NCBI RefSeq assembly: GCF_030817495.1
Contig: NZ_JAUSZK010000001.1
Span: 5,559,001 to 5,623,000, forward strand
Direction: 5' to 3'
Length of the DNA stretch: 64,000 nt
Source of the DNA: Streptomyces sp. V3I7
GTDB lineage: Bacteria; Actinomycetota; Actinomycetes; Streptomycetales; Streptomycetaceae
In this document: piece by piece, positions 1 through 8,074 of the stretch
Numbering within the stretch: the stretch's first letter is position 1
Layout of the letters: each line of letters begins with the position of its first letter
The notes under the pieces: generated by a model
What the model was told of the DNA's origin: nothing
Seen by the model: the letters and a program-made list of their open reading frames with translations, nothing else
The model's database searches: none
Program-made: the position numbers and the translations under genes

Positions 1-652
1 CCTCGCGTGCGCTGAAGGGGCACTGCCAGTCGGCGGGCTTGCGGCGGCCGGAGTAGCGGCGGGCCTCGGAGAGCTGCCCGTACTCCAGCAGGTTGGGGTT
101 GATGTCGCCCTGCAGCTTGATGTCCTGCTTGCGTATCTTCTCCGCCAGCCGGTCCCACATCCCGGCGCCCTTGATCCGGTCGAACTGCCGGTGGGAGTTG
201 AACGCCAGCATCGGGAACGGAGGCCGCCGGCCGAGCCGTACATGCGTCTCGTGCAGGCCGATCACGAAGAACGGATGCTCCGCGACACTGAACGCGAACT
301 CGCCGGACTGGGCATCGCAGGAGTAGCCCTCGGCCCAGCGGTGGGTCTCGGCGTCGTACTCGTGCAGCAGCTGGAGCTGCTGCCACAGCAGCCGCTCGAA
401 CTCCAGCTCGTCCACGCCGCGCGGGCCTTCGAAGGTCGCGATGAAGCTGGTGAACGCCCGGCCGTCCCAGTCCGTCGACCGCACGTACGCCTCGAGGTCC
501 TGGGCCAGCCGCCGGGCCGACTCGTCGCTGCCCATCCGGGCGTAGTGGCGGTGCGTGATCCCGCCCTGGCGCCAGGCGGAGCGGCCCGCCAGACAGGAGA
601 ACCTGTCTCCCAGAATGAACTTCTCGACCTCACCACGCGCGTCCGCGGTCAT
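1..652 (-). CDS. YqcI/YcgG family protein, 3' end cut by window
   Basis: Reading the minus strand from an ATG at 652 gives at least 217 codons without a stop, running off the left edge. The start has a strong AAGGAGG ribosome site seven bases upstream. The protein begins MTADARGEVEKF and contains the segments FTSFIATFEGP, EFERLLWQQLQ, FAFSVAEHPFFVIGLH, PMLAFNSHRQFDRI and, at the cut end, WQCPF, which I recognise as the YqcI/YcgG family. Members include GntA, a heme-dependent N-hydroxylase of guanidine compounds, so a heme or oxygenase role is possible but is an inference from family knowledge. It has no obvious partner in the window: the next gene upstream is a Nudix hydrolase more than 350 bases away. 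The family assignment is fairly secure; the substrate is unknown. Confidence 0.82.
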   Translation of the reverse strand, partial: MTADARGEVEKFILGDRFSCLAGRSAWRQGGITHRHYARMGSDESARRLAQDLEAYVRSTDWDGRAFTSFIATFEGPRGVDELEFERLLWQQLQLLHEYDAETHRWAEGYSCDAQSGEFAFSVAEHPFFVIGLHETHVRLGRRPPFPMLAFNSHRQFDRIKGAGMWDRLAEKIRKQDIKLQGDINPNLLEYGQLSEARRYSGRRKPADWQCPFSARE

Positions 653-1005
653 GGCCGGCCCTCCTTCCCGTTGCGTCCCTCGTCGAGGGAGATCGGTTCC
701 TGGTTCCTGCACACGTGTCGCGGCCCCCGCCCCGGGACCCGCGGACAGGTCCGCCCGCCACCTGGAGCGACCGAGCGACCGGCTCGCAGGCGGGCAGGGC
801 GGGGTTGCGCCGCGGGGTGGGGAGAAGCGCCTTGGAGATTGTCGCGGTGAGGGGCCGATCGGCGAAATCCGGCCCTCCGTTTCCGCTGCGCACGGCGCCG
901 GCAGGGCGGTCAGGCAGGCATTCTGTCAGGGGGATGACCACCGGCGGAGCGCCGCCGTCCGGGCTGCTCGGGCGGCTGGTCGGGCGGGCTGCTCGGCCGT
1001 GCGGA
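653..1005. other. intergenic region, no gene recognised
   Basis: This 353-base gap separates the Nudix gene from the YqcI/YcgG gene, both on the minus strand. Open frames exist on both strands but show no family similarity and are low-complexity Arg/Pro/Ala translations. It should contain the promoter of the YqcI/YcgG gene. I see no clear hairpin or repeat. Confidence 0.6.
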
Positions 1006-1497
1006 TCAGGCCACCCGGTGACCGTTCTCCAGCTCGGCCGTCCCCGCGCCCCCGTCCAGGACGTCCAGCGCGGCCAGCACGCGGCGGCCCAGCGCGCCCG
1101 GCAGGTGGGCGGTGAGCTCCGCGCGCGGGACGAGGCGCCAGGACAGCAGCTCCTCCTCCTGGAGGCGGATCGCCTTGAGGTCGTCCTCGCCGAGGACCCC
1201 GCCGTCGTACAGGTACGCCACCAGCGGCGGCCGCGCCGTTCCGTGCACCCAGTCGACCGCGAGGAGGCGGCCGAGCGCCCGGTCGAGGCCGATCTCCTCG
1301 GCCGTCTCCCGGCGGGCGCCCTGGCGCGGGGTCTCGCCGTCGTCGGACTCGACGGTGCCGCCCGGAAGCGCCCAGCCCTCACGGTAGTTGGGCTCGACGA
1401 GCAGCACCCGCCCCTCGGCGTCCCGGAACAGGGCGGCGGCACCGGCGAGGACCCGGGGGAGGCCGGCGATGTACGTGGCGAAGTCCTGAGCGGTCAT
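1006..1497 (-). CDS. Nudix hydrolase
   Basis: A 163-residue protein with a Nudix fold. The Nudix box lies at about residues 46-71 and ends in RETAEEIGL, supplying the REUxEE metal-binding helix. The loop between the leading Gly47 and Glu55 is two residues longer than the consensus spacing. Nudix enzymes hydrolyse a nucleoside diphosphate linked to another group; the substrate here cannot be read from the sequence. Length is normal for a single-domain member. The ATG at 1497 has no recognisable ribosome site, so it may be translated leaderless or start elsewhere. The next gene upstream, on the same strand, is an ADP-ribosylglycohydrolase ending 75 bases before it. Both act on ADP-ribose-type compounds in other systems, so a functional link is conceivable but unproven. 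Confidence 0.9.
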   Translation of the reverse strand: MTAQDFATYIAGLPRVLAGAAALFRDAEGRVLLVEPNYREGWALPGGTVESDDGETPRQGARRETAEEIGLDRALGRLLAVDWVHGTARPPLVAYLYDGGVLGEDDLKAIRLQEEELLSWRLVPRAELTAHLPGALGRRVLAALDVLDGGAGTAELENGHRVA

Positions 1498-1572
1498 GGC
1501 GGCAGCGTAACGAGTCCCGTAGGTCCCGTAGGTCCCATAGCGAGTCCGGGTGGCCGGACCGGGCGGTGCCGG

Positions 1573-2682
1573 TCAGCGCCCGGACTCCGCCAGCCGTAGG
1601 GTGCGGTCGGCGAGGTCGGTGATCCGTACGCCGTCGAAGCCGAACACCGCGCTGCGGACCGTGTCCTGAAGCGGGTCCGTCCACTGGGGCGGGATCGCGG
1701 CCGCGCCGGTCTGGACGCCGGCGACCGAGCCCGCCGTCGCGCCGTTGGAGTCGGTGTCCAGGCCGCCACGGACGGTGAGGGCGATGGTGCGGGTGAAGTC
1801 GCCGTCGCCGTAGAGGAGCCCGGCGGTCAGGACGGCCGCGTTCGGGACCGTGTGGATCCAGCCCAGGCCCGACGTCTCCTCGGCCAGCGTGCCGAGCGTC
1901 TCCGCCCAGCCCAGGCGGGCCTCGTGGAGCGAGACGACGCGGCGGATGGTACGGGCCAGGCGGCTGCTCGCCGGGATCACCATGAGCGCGGTCTCGACGG
2001 CCTCCCGCACGGTCGGCGCCGTGAACGCCGCCGAGATCAGCGCGGCCGCCCACATCGCGCCGTACACGCCGTTGCCGGAGTGCGACAGGACGGCGTCGCG
2101 GCGGGCCAGGGAGGCGGCGTGGCGCGGATCGTCCGGGCAGGTCCAGCCGTAGACGTCGGCGCGGATGAGGGCGCCGATCCACTCCTGGTACGGGTTGTCG
2201 TACGTCGCCGTGAGCGGGGGCCTGAGGCCGTTGGCGAGGTTGCGGTAGGCCGCGCGCTCGGCCGTGAAGGTCTGGCGGTACGGCAGTGTGAGCAGCCACA
2301 GATCGCCGACCTGCTCGGTGCTGAAGCCGAAGCCGCGGGTCTCCAGCAGGTGCAGGCCGAGGATCGCGTAGTCGACGTCGTCGTCGCGGCAGCTGCCGTG
2401 GACGCGGCCGCGGACGCAGGCGCGCCACTCGGGGCGCAGCACCGCGGCGTCGGCCGGGTCGGTGGGCTCGGGGAGGTAGTCGGTGAGCGGGAGCGCGTCG
2501 GCCAGCCGGAGGTAGCGGTCGATGCGGTCGCGCGTCCACAGGTCGCCCTGCTCGACCGGCTTGCCGAGCATGTTGCCGGCTATGCGGCCGAGCCAGCCCC
2601 CGAGGATGCGGTCGGCGAGTTCGGGCTTCGGCTTCGGCTTCGGCTCCGGCTCCGGCTCTGGCTCGGGGTCCACAGGGGTCAT
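1573..2682 (-). CDS. ADP-ribosylglycohydrolase family protein
   Basis: A 369-residue protein of the ADP-ribosylglycohydrolase (DraG/ARH) fold, which removes ADP-ribose from proteins or small molecules using two magnesium ions. Visible motifs are DRILGGWLGRIAGNMLGKP near residue 25, DDVDYAILGLHLLE in the middle, and GGLDTDSNGATAGSVAG in the C-terminal third; the DDxD and DTDSN acidic clusters are the metal ligands. The first 20 residues are a charged Glu-Pro and Lys-Pro repeat encoded by a hexanucleotide repeat, which is not part of the fold. Translation could also begin after this repeat. The Nudix gene downstream may form a transcription unit with it. The family call is secure; the physiological substrate is unknown. 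Confidence 0.93.
   Translation of the reverse strand: MTPVDPEPEPEPEPKPKPKPELADRILGGWLGRIAGNMLGKPVEQGDLWTRDRIDRYLRLADALPLTDYLPEPTDPADAAVLRPEWRACVRGRVHGSCRDDDVDYAILGLHLLETRGFGFSTEQVGDLWLLTLPYRQTFTAERAAYRNLANGLRPPLTATYDNPYQEWIGALIRADVYGWTCPDDPRHAASLARRDAVLSHSGNGVYGAMWAAALISAAFTAPTVREAVETALMVIPASSRLARTIRRVVSLHEARLGWAETLGTLAEETSGLGWIHTVPNAAVLTAGLLYGDGDFTRTIALTVRGGLDTDSNGATAGSVAGVQTGAAAIPPQWTDPLQDTVRSAVFGFDGVRITDLADRTLRLAESGR
2624..2665. repeat. hexanucleotide repeat encoding an EP/KP tail
   Basis: Seven head-to-tail hexamers of the form GGCTNC (plus strand: three GGCTTC, two GGCTCC, one GGCTCT, one GGCTCG) lie in the 5' end of the ADP-ribosylglycohydrolase gene. On the coding strand they encode alternating Glu-Pro and Lys-Pro. 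Copy-number change would lengthen or shorten the N-terminal tail without shifting frame. Confidence 0.85.
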
Positions 2683-2877
2683 GCCCTCCGCCTACCCGTT
2701 TCCGGGGCGGTGCGTCATCGGCGTACGGGTTGTTCTGCCAGGTCACCGGGGATTCGGGCGGGGTTGGCCGGGGCATGACGGGCGGGGTGGGCTCCGGCTA
2801 GGGTCGCTGCGGCGCGACGGCCCGGACGTACGAACGGGTACGAGCGGTACGGGCCCGCAGATCGAGGGGAATGCAAG

Positions 2878-4029
2878 GTGACGGACGCTGCAGTGGACGG
2901 GGGCCGGCGGGTGCTCGTCGCCGCGGACAAGTTCAAGGGTTCGCTGACGGCCGTGCAGGTCGCGGAGCGGGTGACGGCCGGGCTGCGCCGGGTCGTGCCG
3001 GACCTGGAGGTGGAGGCGCTGCCGGTTGCCGACGGCGGCGACGGCACCGTGGACGCGGCGGCGGCGGCCGGGTTCGAGCGGCGGGAGGTACGGGTCGCGG
3101 GCCCGCTGGGGGACGAGGTGACGGCGGCGTACGCGCTGCGCGGTACCACCGCCGTCGTGGAGATGGCTGAGGCGAGCGGGCTGGGGCGGCTGCCGGCCGG
3201 CGTCCTCGCGCCGCTGACGGCCTCGACGTACGGCTCCGGGCAGTTGCTGCGGGCCGCGCTGGACGCGGGCGCGCGGACGATCGTGTTCGGCGTCGGGGGC
3301 AGTGCGACGACGGACGGCGGGGCCGGGATGCTGGCCGCGCTGGGCGCGCGGTTCCTGGACGTGGACGGGGAGCCGGTGGGGCCGGGCGGGGGTGGGCTCG
3401 CCGGTCTCGTACGGGCCGACCTGTCGGGGCTGGACCCGCGGCTGGCGTCGGTCGAGCTGGTGCTGGCGAGCGACGTCGACAATCCGCTGACCGGGCCGAA
3501 GGGGGCGGCGGCGGTGTACGGGCCGCAGAAGGGGGCGTCGGCGGGGGAGGTGGCGGTGCTGGACGCGGCGCTGGCTCACTTCGTGACGGTGCTGGGGGAG
3601 CGGGCGTCTTTGGTGGCGGCGGCGCCCGGTGCCGGTGCGGCGGGCGGGATCGGGTTCGGGGCGTTGCTGCTCGGGGCCCGGTTCCGTCCCGGTATCGAGG
3701 TGATGCTGGAGGTGCTGGGCTTCGCGCCCGCGCTGGAACGGGCCTCGCTGGTGATCACGGGGGAGGGCTCGCTGGACGAGCAGACGCTGCACGGGAAGGC
3801 ACCGGCGGGGGTCGCGGCGGCGGCGCGTGCGGCGGGGAAGGACGTCGTCGCGGTGTGCGGGCGGCTGGCACTGACGCCGGAGGCGTTGGCGGGGGCCGGG
3901 ATCCGGCGGGCGTACGCCCTGACGGACGCCGAGCCGGACGTTTCGGTGTGCATGGGCGATGCGGGGCCGATCCTGGAACGGGTCGCTTCGCGGATCGCGC
4001 GGGATGTCTTCGGCCCGGCAGGGGTCTAG
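2878..4029 (+). CDS. glycerate kinase
   Basis: A 383-residue glycerate kinase of the GlxK/GarK type, which phosphorylates D-glycerate with ATP in glyoxylate and serine metabolism. Recognisable are the N-terminal VLVAADKFKGSLTA, the PVADGGDGTVDA loop, VFGVGGSATTDGGAGML at about residues 140-155, the AAVYGPQKGA segment, and TGEGSLDEQTLHGKAP at about residue 290, all family hallmarks. The start is GTG at 2878. Length matches the family. It runs divergently from the ADP-ribosylglycohydrolase, so the 195-base gap upstream holds both promoters. Downstream is a G+C-rich repeat array and a strong terminator shared with the convergent pssA gene. Confidence 0.95.
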   Translation: MTDAAVDGGRRVLVAADKFKGSLTAVQVAERVTAGLRRVVPDLEVEALPVADGGDGTVDAAAAAGFERREVRVAGPLGDEVTAAYALRGTTAVVEMAEASGLGRLPAGVLAPLTASTYGSGQLLRAALDAGARTIVFGVGGSATTDGGAGMLAALGARFLDVDGEPVGPGGGGLAGLVRADLSGLDPRLASVELVLASDVDNPLTGPKGAAAVYGPQKGASAGEVAVLDAALAHFVTVLGERASLVAAAPGAGAAGGIGFGALLLGARFRPGIEVMLEVLGFAPALERASLVITGEGSLDEQTLHGKAPAGVAAAARAAGKDVVAVCGRLALTPEALAGAGIRRAYALTDAEPDVSVCMGDAGPILERVASRIARDVFGPAGV

Positions 4030-4036
4030 CTGGCGG

Positions 4037-4480
4037 CGGGGCTCCGCCCCTGCGCGCCGGGTGTCCGGTGCGTCGGCTGCGGGCTGCCCCTGGGACTCCG
4101 CTCCGGCTTCACCCGCCCGCCCGCCCGACTCGGTGGGTGGAGGGGTGACCGCCCCTGGGGCTCCGCCCCTGGGGCTCCGCCCCAGCCCCCGGCGGGGGCT
4201 TCGCCCCTGCACACCCAGGTGCTGCCCCGGCGCGGTCGCTGCGCTCCCGCCTCGCCCGCTCCGCTTGGTTGGTGGCGCGGAGCCCCAGGCCCCGGCGGGG
4301 GCTTCGCCCCTGCACCCCGGGTGTCCGGCTCGGTTTGAAGCCGCGGCCGTCCCTGGGGCTCCGCCCCAGGCCCCGGTGGGGGCTTCGCGCCCTGCACCCC
4401 GGGTGCCCGGCTCGGTTTGAAGCCGCGGCCGTGTCTGGGGCTCCGCCCGAGCCCCAGGCGGGGCTTCGCCGCCCTTGCCG
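4037..4480. repeat. degenerate G+C-rich intergenic repeat array
   Basis: The gap between the glycerate kinase and pssA genes is filled with repeats. Two adjacent units of about 81-83 bases start at 4287 and 4368, each reading AGGCCCCGG..., then GGGGGCTTCGC, TGCACCCCGGGTG, CCGGCTCGGTTTGAAGCCG and ending GGGGCTCCGCCC; a third partial unit starts near 4451. Weaker relatives of the unit occur near 4038-4070 and 4150-4215, and a 14-base motif GGGGCTCCGCCCCT is doubled at 4157-4184. The short GGGGCTCCGCCCC and GGGGGCTTCGCCCC motifs are self-complementary and can form many small hairpins. Long open frames here are repeat translations, not genes. Confidence 0.85.
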
Positions 4481-4599
4481 CGGCCCCCTGCAGTCCGGTG
4501 CGCTCGGTTGGGAGTCGCGCCCTTGAACCCCCGCCGCCCGACCCGGCCAGTGCCTCCAGCCAGGCCCCCACCCCCCCAACAACCCACTTCCCCCCAACA

Positions 4600-4638
4600 A
4601 CGAAGGGCGCCGAACCCAAAAGGTTCGGCGCCCTTCGT
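4600..4638. terminator. bidirectional hairpin terminator
   Basis: A perfect 17-bp inverted repeat (arms 4600-4616 and 4622-4638, core GGCGCCGAACC) with a five-base loop lies between the convergent glycerate kinase and pssA genes, 45 bases from the pssA stop. It lacks a long T-tract, as is usual in Streptomyces. Confidence 0.9.
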
Positions 4639-4682
4639 CAGCGCTGAGGCGTACCGCTACCGATACCCCACCGCCCGCTGCC

Positions 4683-5537
4683 CTACGGCACCTGCGCGGC
4701 GCGCGCCTCGCGGCGGTTGTCGCGGAAGTTGTTGACTCGGCGGGCCGTGGCGAACAGGGGGATCACCGCGCCCATGACCAGTTGCAGGGCGCAGCCGGTC
4801 TGGAGCAGGAGCTGGCCGCTGGGGGCGTCGAAGGCCCAGGCCGCCAGGAGGCCCATCGAGAGGACGATCCAGGACAGCATCGCCACCGCGAGGCGCCCCC
4901 GCGGCTTCGGGTATTCCACCCGGCTCACCATCAGCCACGCCGTGCCCAGGATGGCCAGGAGGGTCGCCACGAAGGGCAGCTCCAGGAGGACGATCGAGAC
5001 GACCGTCAGCGCGCCGAACGGCGAGGGCATGCCCTGGAACACGCCGTCCCGCACCGTGACGCAGGAGAAGCGGGCCAGGCGTAGCACCACGGCCAGCAGG
5101 ACCACGATCGCGCCGAGGGCCGCCATCCGCTGATGGGCGTCGTCCGCGACCATGCCGTAGACCAGGACGAAGTACGCCGGGGCCAGGCCGAAGCTGATCA
5201 GGTCGGAGAGGTTGTCCAGCTCCGCGCCCATCGGCGAGGAGCGGAGCTTGCGCGCCACCAGGCCGTCGAACAGGTCGAAGACCGCGGCGCAGAGCATCAG
5301 GATGACCGCCGTGGCCGCGCTGTGGCGGGCCATGCCGGACTCCTGGCTGCCGACCAGGTGCGGGATCAGGATGCCGGTGGTGGTGAAGTACACCGCCATG
5401 AAGCCGCACGTGGCGTTGCCGAGGGTGAGGGTGTCGGCTATCGAGAGGCGGAGAGAGAGGGGCATCTCCTCTTCGTCGTCCGTCCCGTCGGCCTCGGGCA
5501 CCCAGCCCGCCTTTGTATCCGGATCAATCACGGTCAA
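4683..5537 (-). CDS. pssA: CDP-diacylglycerol-serine O-phosphatidyltransferase (CDP-alcohol phosphatidyltransferase)
   Basis: A 284-residue integral membrane enzyme of the CDP-alcohol phosphatidyltransferase family. The signature DGxxAR...GxxxDxxxD is present at about residues 92-116 as DLFDGLVAR followed by GAELDNLSD, giving the aspartates that hold the metal ion and CDP-diacylglycerol. Six or so hydrophobic segments follow an acidic cytoplasmic N-terminus of about 30 residues. The assignment to phosphatidylserine synthase, rather than another member of the family, rests on the gene directly upstream, a phosphatidylserine decarboxylase whose last 14 bases overlap this start. Together they convert CDP-diacylglycerol and serine through phosphatidylserine to phosphatidylethanolamine. 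Confidence 0.93.
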   Translation of the reverse strand: MTVIDPDTKAGWVPEADGTDDEEEMPLSLRLSIADTLTLGNATCGFMAVYFTTTGILIPHLVGSQESGMARHSAATAVILMLCAAVFDLFDGLVARKLRSSPMGAELDNLSDLISFGLAPAYFVLVYGMVADDAHQRMAALGAIVVLLAVVLRLARFSCVTVRDGVFQGMPSPFGALTVVSIVLLELPFVATLLAILGTAWLMVSRVEYPKPRGRLAVAMLSWIVLSMGLLAAWAFDAPSGQLLLQTGCALQLVMGAVIPLFATARRVNNFRDNRREARAAQVP

Positions 5538-6171
5538 TTCGAGTCACCCCAGCCACGGTCTTCTGTCCGACCTCGACCGCGATCTCCACGCCCTCGGGCA
5601 GGTAGAGATCGACACGCGAGCCGAAGCGGATCAGACCGATCCGGTCACCCTGCTCGACCTTCGTCCCCTGCGGGATGTAGGGCACGATGCGGCGGGCGAC
5701 CGCGCCGGCGATCTGGATCATCTCGATGTCGCCGAGTTCGGTGTCGAAATGCCAGACTACGCGCTCGTTGTTCTCGCTCTCCTTGTTGAAGGCGGGAACG
5801 AAGCCACCGGGCACGTGCTCGACCGACGTCACCGTGCCGGCCATGGGCGCGCGGTTGACGTGGACGTTGAGCGGGCTCATGAAGATCGCGACGCGGGTGC
5901 GGCCGTCCTTCCACGGCATGATGCTCTGGACCACACCGTCGGCGGGCGAGATGACACGTCCCGTGGCGATCTCACGCTCGGGGTCGCGGAAGAACCACAG
6001 CATGCCCGCCGCCAGCGCGGTGGCGGGTACGGCGACGGCCTTCGCGGCGCCGGAGCGGCGCGCGCGGGCCAGGCTGAGTGCTGCGGTGGCGACGGTCGGG
6101 AGAAGCCACGGCGATGCTCCGCGCGCGAGGCGGACCCGGCCGCGAGGTGCAGAGGTTTGGCTGTGGGGCAT
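5524..6171 (-). CDS. psd: phosphatidylserine decarboxylase proenzyme
   Basis: A 215-residue short-type phosphatidylserine decarboxylase. It has an N-terminal membrane region (residues about 18-55), then RDPEREI and the hydrophilic catalytic domain with SPADGVVQSI and MSPLNVHVNRAPMAG. Near the C-terminus the sequence RFGSRVDLYLP holds the Gly-Ser pair where the family self-cleaves to create its pyruvoyl group. The chosen ATG at 6171 starts MPHSQTSAPRG; an upstream in-frame extension to 6354 would run through the non-coding gap and is unlikely. The gene overlaps pssA by 14 bases, so both are probably co-transcribed. Confidence 0.93.
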   Translation of the reverse strand: MPHSQTSAPRGRVRLARGASPWLLPTVATAALSLARARRSGAAKAVAVPATALAAGMLWFFRDPEREIATGRVISPADGVVQSIMPWKDGRTRVAIFMSPLNVHVNRAPMAGTVTSVEHVPGGFVPAFNKESENNERVVWHFDTELGDIEMIQIAGAVARRIVPYIPQGTKVEQGDRIGLIRFGSRVDLYLPEGVEIAVEVGQKTVAGVTRIDRD

Positions 6172-6308
6172 GGATGACCTTCGTAGCGGATGATGCCGCG
6201 CTGTAACGGGGGACGGCGGCTTTTTCCGGGGATCGTACCGGTCGCGGGCCACAACTGGGCAAGCCAGGAAGCCGAGTCGGCGGCTCAAGTGTACCGGCGC
6301 GGTGCCAA

Positions 6309-6343
6309 CGGGGTGTGATCTTCTTCTCGAAGAAAACACCCCG
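6309..6343 (-). terminator. hairpin terminator of the ethylmalonyl-CoA operon
   Basis: An inverted repeat with outer arms CGGGGTGT (6309-6316) and ACACCCCG (6336-6343) and inner arms TTCTTC (6321-6326) and GAAGAA (6329-6334) lies 12 bases beyond the stop codon of the acyl-CoA dehydrogenase gene, the last gene of the minus-strand operon. Confidence 0.8.
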
Positions 6344-6354
6344 TACCCGGACAA

Positions 6355-7560
6355 TCAGCCTTGGAATCGATACTCTTCGAGCAACCTGCGACCGATGATC
6401 ATTTTCTGGATCTCGGCGGTCCCTTCGCCGATGAGCAGCATCGGGGCCTCCCGGTAGAGGCGCTCGATCTCGTACTCCTTGGAGAAGCCGTAGCCGCCGT
6501 GGATCCGGAAGGCGTCCTCGACGACCTCCTTGCAGTACTCGGAGGCGAGGTACTTCGCCATCCCTGCTTCGAGGTCGTTTCGCTCCCCGGAGTCCTTTTT
6601 GCGTGCCGCGTTCACCATCATGGCATGCGCGGCCTCGACCTTGGTCGCCATTTCGGCCAGCTTGAACTGGATGGCCTGGTGCTGGGCGATCGGCTTGCCG
6701 AACGTGTGACGCTGCTGGGCGTAGGAAACACCGAGTTCGAACGCACGCTGCGCGACACCGCAGCCACGCGCCGCCACATTGACGCGGCCGACCTCGACTC
6801 CGTCCATCATTTGGTAAAAACCTCGGCCGGTGACGCCGCCGAGCACGCGGTCCGCGGGAATCCGCAGGCCGTCCATGATCAACTCGGTGGTGTCGACCCC
6901 CTTGTAGCCCATCTTGTCGATCTTGCCGGGGATGGTGAGCCCGGGGCGGACCTCGCCGAAGCCGGGCTCCTTCTCCACGAGGAAGGTCGTCATCGACTTG
7001 TGGGGCGCCGTGCCCTCGGGGTGGCCTTCGTCACTGCGGACCAGAACGGCCACCAGGGACGACGTACCGCCGTTCGTCAGCCACATCTTCTGGCCGTTCA
7101 GGACGTACTCCTCGCCGTCCTTCACCGCCTTCGACGTGATGGCCGACACATCCGAGCCCAGGCCCGGCTCCGACATCGAGAAGGCGCCGCGGATGTCGCC
7201 GGCCGCCATGCGCGGCAGGAAGTGGTCCTTCTGCTCCTGCGTGCCGTGCTGCTTGAGCATGTACGCCACGATGAAGTGCGTGTTGATGATGCCGGAGACC
7301 GACATCCAGCCGCGGGCGATCTCCTCGACGCACAGGGCGTAGGTGAGGAGGGATTCGCCCAGGCCGCCGTACTCCTCCGGGATCATCAGGCCGAACAGGC
7401 CCAACTCCTTGAGGCCGTCGACGATCTGCTGCGGGTACTCGTCGCGGTGCTCCAGCTCGGTCGCGACCGGGATGATCTCCTTGTCCACGAAGTCGCGGAC
7501 GGTGGAGACGATCTCCTGCTGGATGTCCGTCAGACCGGCGGTCTGGGCGAGACGGGCCAT
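6355..7560 (-). CDS. acyl-CoA dehydrogenase, probable methylsuccinyl-CoA dehydrogenase
   Basis: A 401-residue flavin acyl-CoA dehydrogenase. Visible are the FAD and substrate segment AFSMSEPGLGSDVSA, KMWLTNGG, the family signature QRHTFGKPIAQHQAIQFKLA, and near the C-terminus RIHGGYGFSKEYEIERLYRE with GEGTAEIQ, whose glutamate sits where the catalytic base of short-chain enzymes lies. The ATG at 7560 overlaps the stop of the upstream MaoC gene by one base (TAATG). As the last gene of an operon with ccr, ethylmalonyl-CoA mutase, malyl-CoA lyase and a MaoC hydratase, it is best explained as the enzyme oxidising methylsuccinyl-CoA to mesaconyl-CoA. The flavin fold is certain; that substrate is inferred from context. 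Confidence 0.93.
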   Translation of the reverse strand: MARLAQTAGLTDIQQEIVSTVRDFVDKEIIPVATELEHRDEYPQQIVDGLKELGLFGLMIPEEYGGLGESLLTYALCVEEIARGWMSVSGIINTHFIVAYMLKQHGTQEQKDHFLPRMAAGDIRGAFSMSEPGLGSDVSAITSKAVKDGEEYVLNGQKMWLTNGGTSSLVAVLVRSDEGHPEGTAPHKSMTTFLVEKEPGFGEVRPGLTIPGKIDKMGYKGVDTTELIMDGLRIPADRVLGGVTGRGFYQMMDGVEVGRVNVAARGCGVAQRAFELGVSYAQQRHTFGKPIAQHQAIQFKLAEMATKVEAAHAMMVNAARKKDSGERNDLEAGMAKYLASEYCKEVVEDAFRIHGGYGFSKEYEIERLYREAPMLLIGEGTAEIQKMIIGRRLLEEYRFQG

Positions 7561-8072
7561 TACTTCTCCTGTGCCTTCAGCTCCGGGCGGCCCGGCTGCT
7601 CGCCGCCGCGCTCCTTGATGTACGTCTCGGTCGGCACCATGACCTTGCGGCGGAACACGCAGACCAGCGTGCCGTCCTGCTTGTAGCCCTTGGTCTCCAC
7701 GTGCACGATGCCTCGGTCGTTCTTCGACTTCGACGGCCACTTGTCGAGCACCGTCGTCTCGCCGTAGATCGTGTCGCCGTGGAAGGTCGGCGCCACGTGC
7801 TTGAGCGACTCGATCTCCAGGTTGGCGATCGCCTTGCCGGAGACGTCCGGCACGGACATGCCGAGCAGCAGCGAGTAGATGTAGTTGCCGACCACCACGT
7901 TCTTGCCGAAGTCCGTCGTCTTCTCGGCGTAGTTGGTGTCCATGTGGAGCGGGTGGTGGTTCATGGTGAGGAGGCAGAACAGGTGGTCGTCGTACTCCGT
8001 GACCGTCTTGCCCGGCCAGTGCTTGTACGTCGCCCCGACCTCGAACTCCTCGTAGGTGCGCCCGAACTGCAT
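7560..8072 (-). CDS. MaoC-family dehydratase, probable mesaconyl-CoA hydratase
   Basis: A 170-residue hot-dog-fold protein of the MaoC family. Motifs include TVTEYDDHLFCLLTMNHHPLHM, TDFGKNVVVGNYIYSLLLGM and a C-terminal VCVFRRKVMVPT. In usual MaoC hydratases the catalytic pair lies in a GDxNPxH motif; here the equivalent stretch reads MNHHPLH, so the histidine is kept while the aspartate position is Asn. The ATG at 8072 has GGAGG seven bases upstream; an in-frame GTG at 8078 overlaps the lyase stop but is too close to the ribosome site. In the operon it would hydrate mesaconyl-CoA to beta-methylmalyl-CoA, the substrate of the lyase encoded just upstream. Confidence 0.9.
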   Translation of the reverse strand: MQFGRTYEEFEVGATYKHWPGKTVTEYDDHLFCLLTMNHHPLHMDTNYAEKTTDFGKNVVVGNYIYSLLLGMSVPDVSGKAIANLEIESLKHVAPTFHGDTIYGETTVLDKWPSKSKNDRGIVHVETKGYKQDGTLVCVFRRKVMVPTETYIKERGGEQPGRPELKAQEK

Positions 8073-8074
8073 GC

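Noticed and set aside
4287..4480. Possible CRISPR array
   Set aside because: Units are directly adjacent at 81-83 bases with no unique spacers, and no cas genes are present.
4026..4619. Several overlapping frames between glycerate kinase and pssA
   Set aside because: They are translations of the intergenic G+C repeat array, repeating the same short peptides in each frame.
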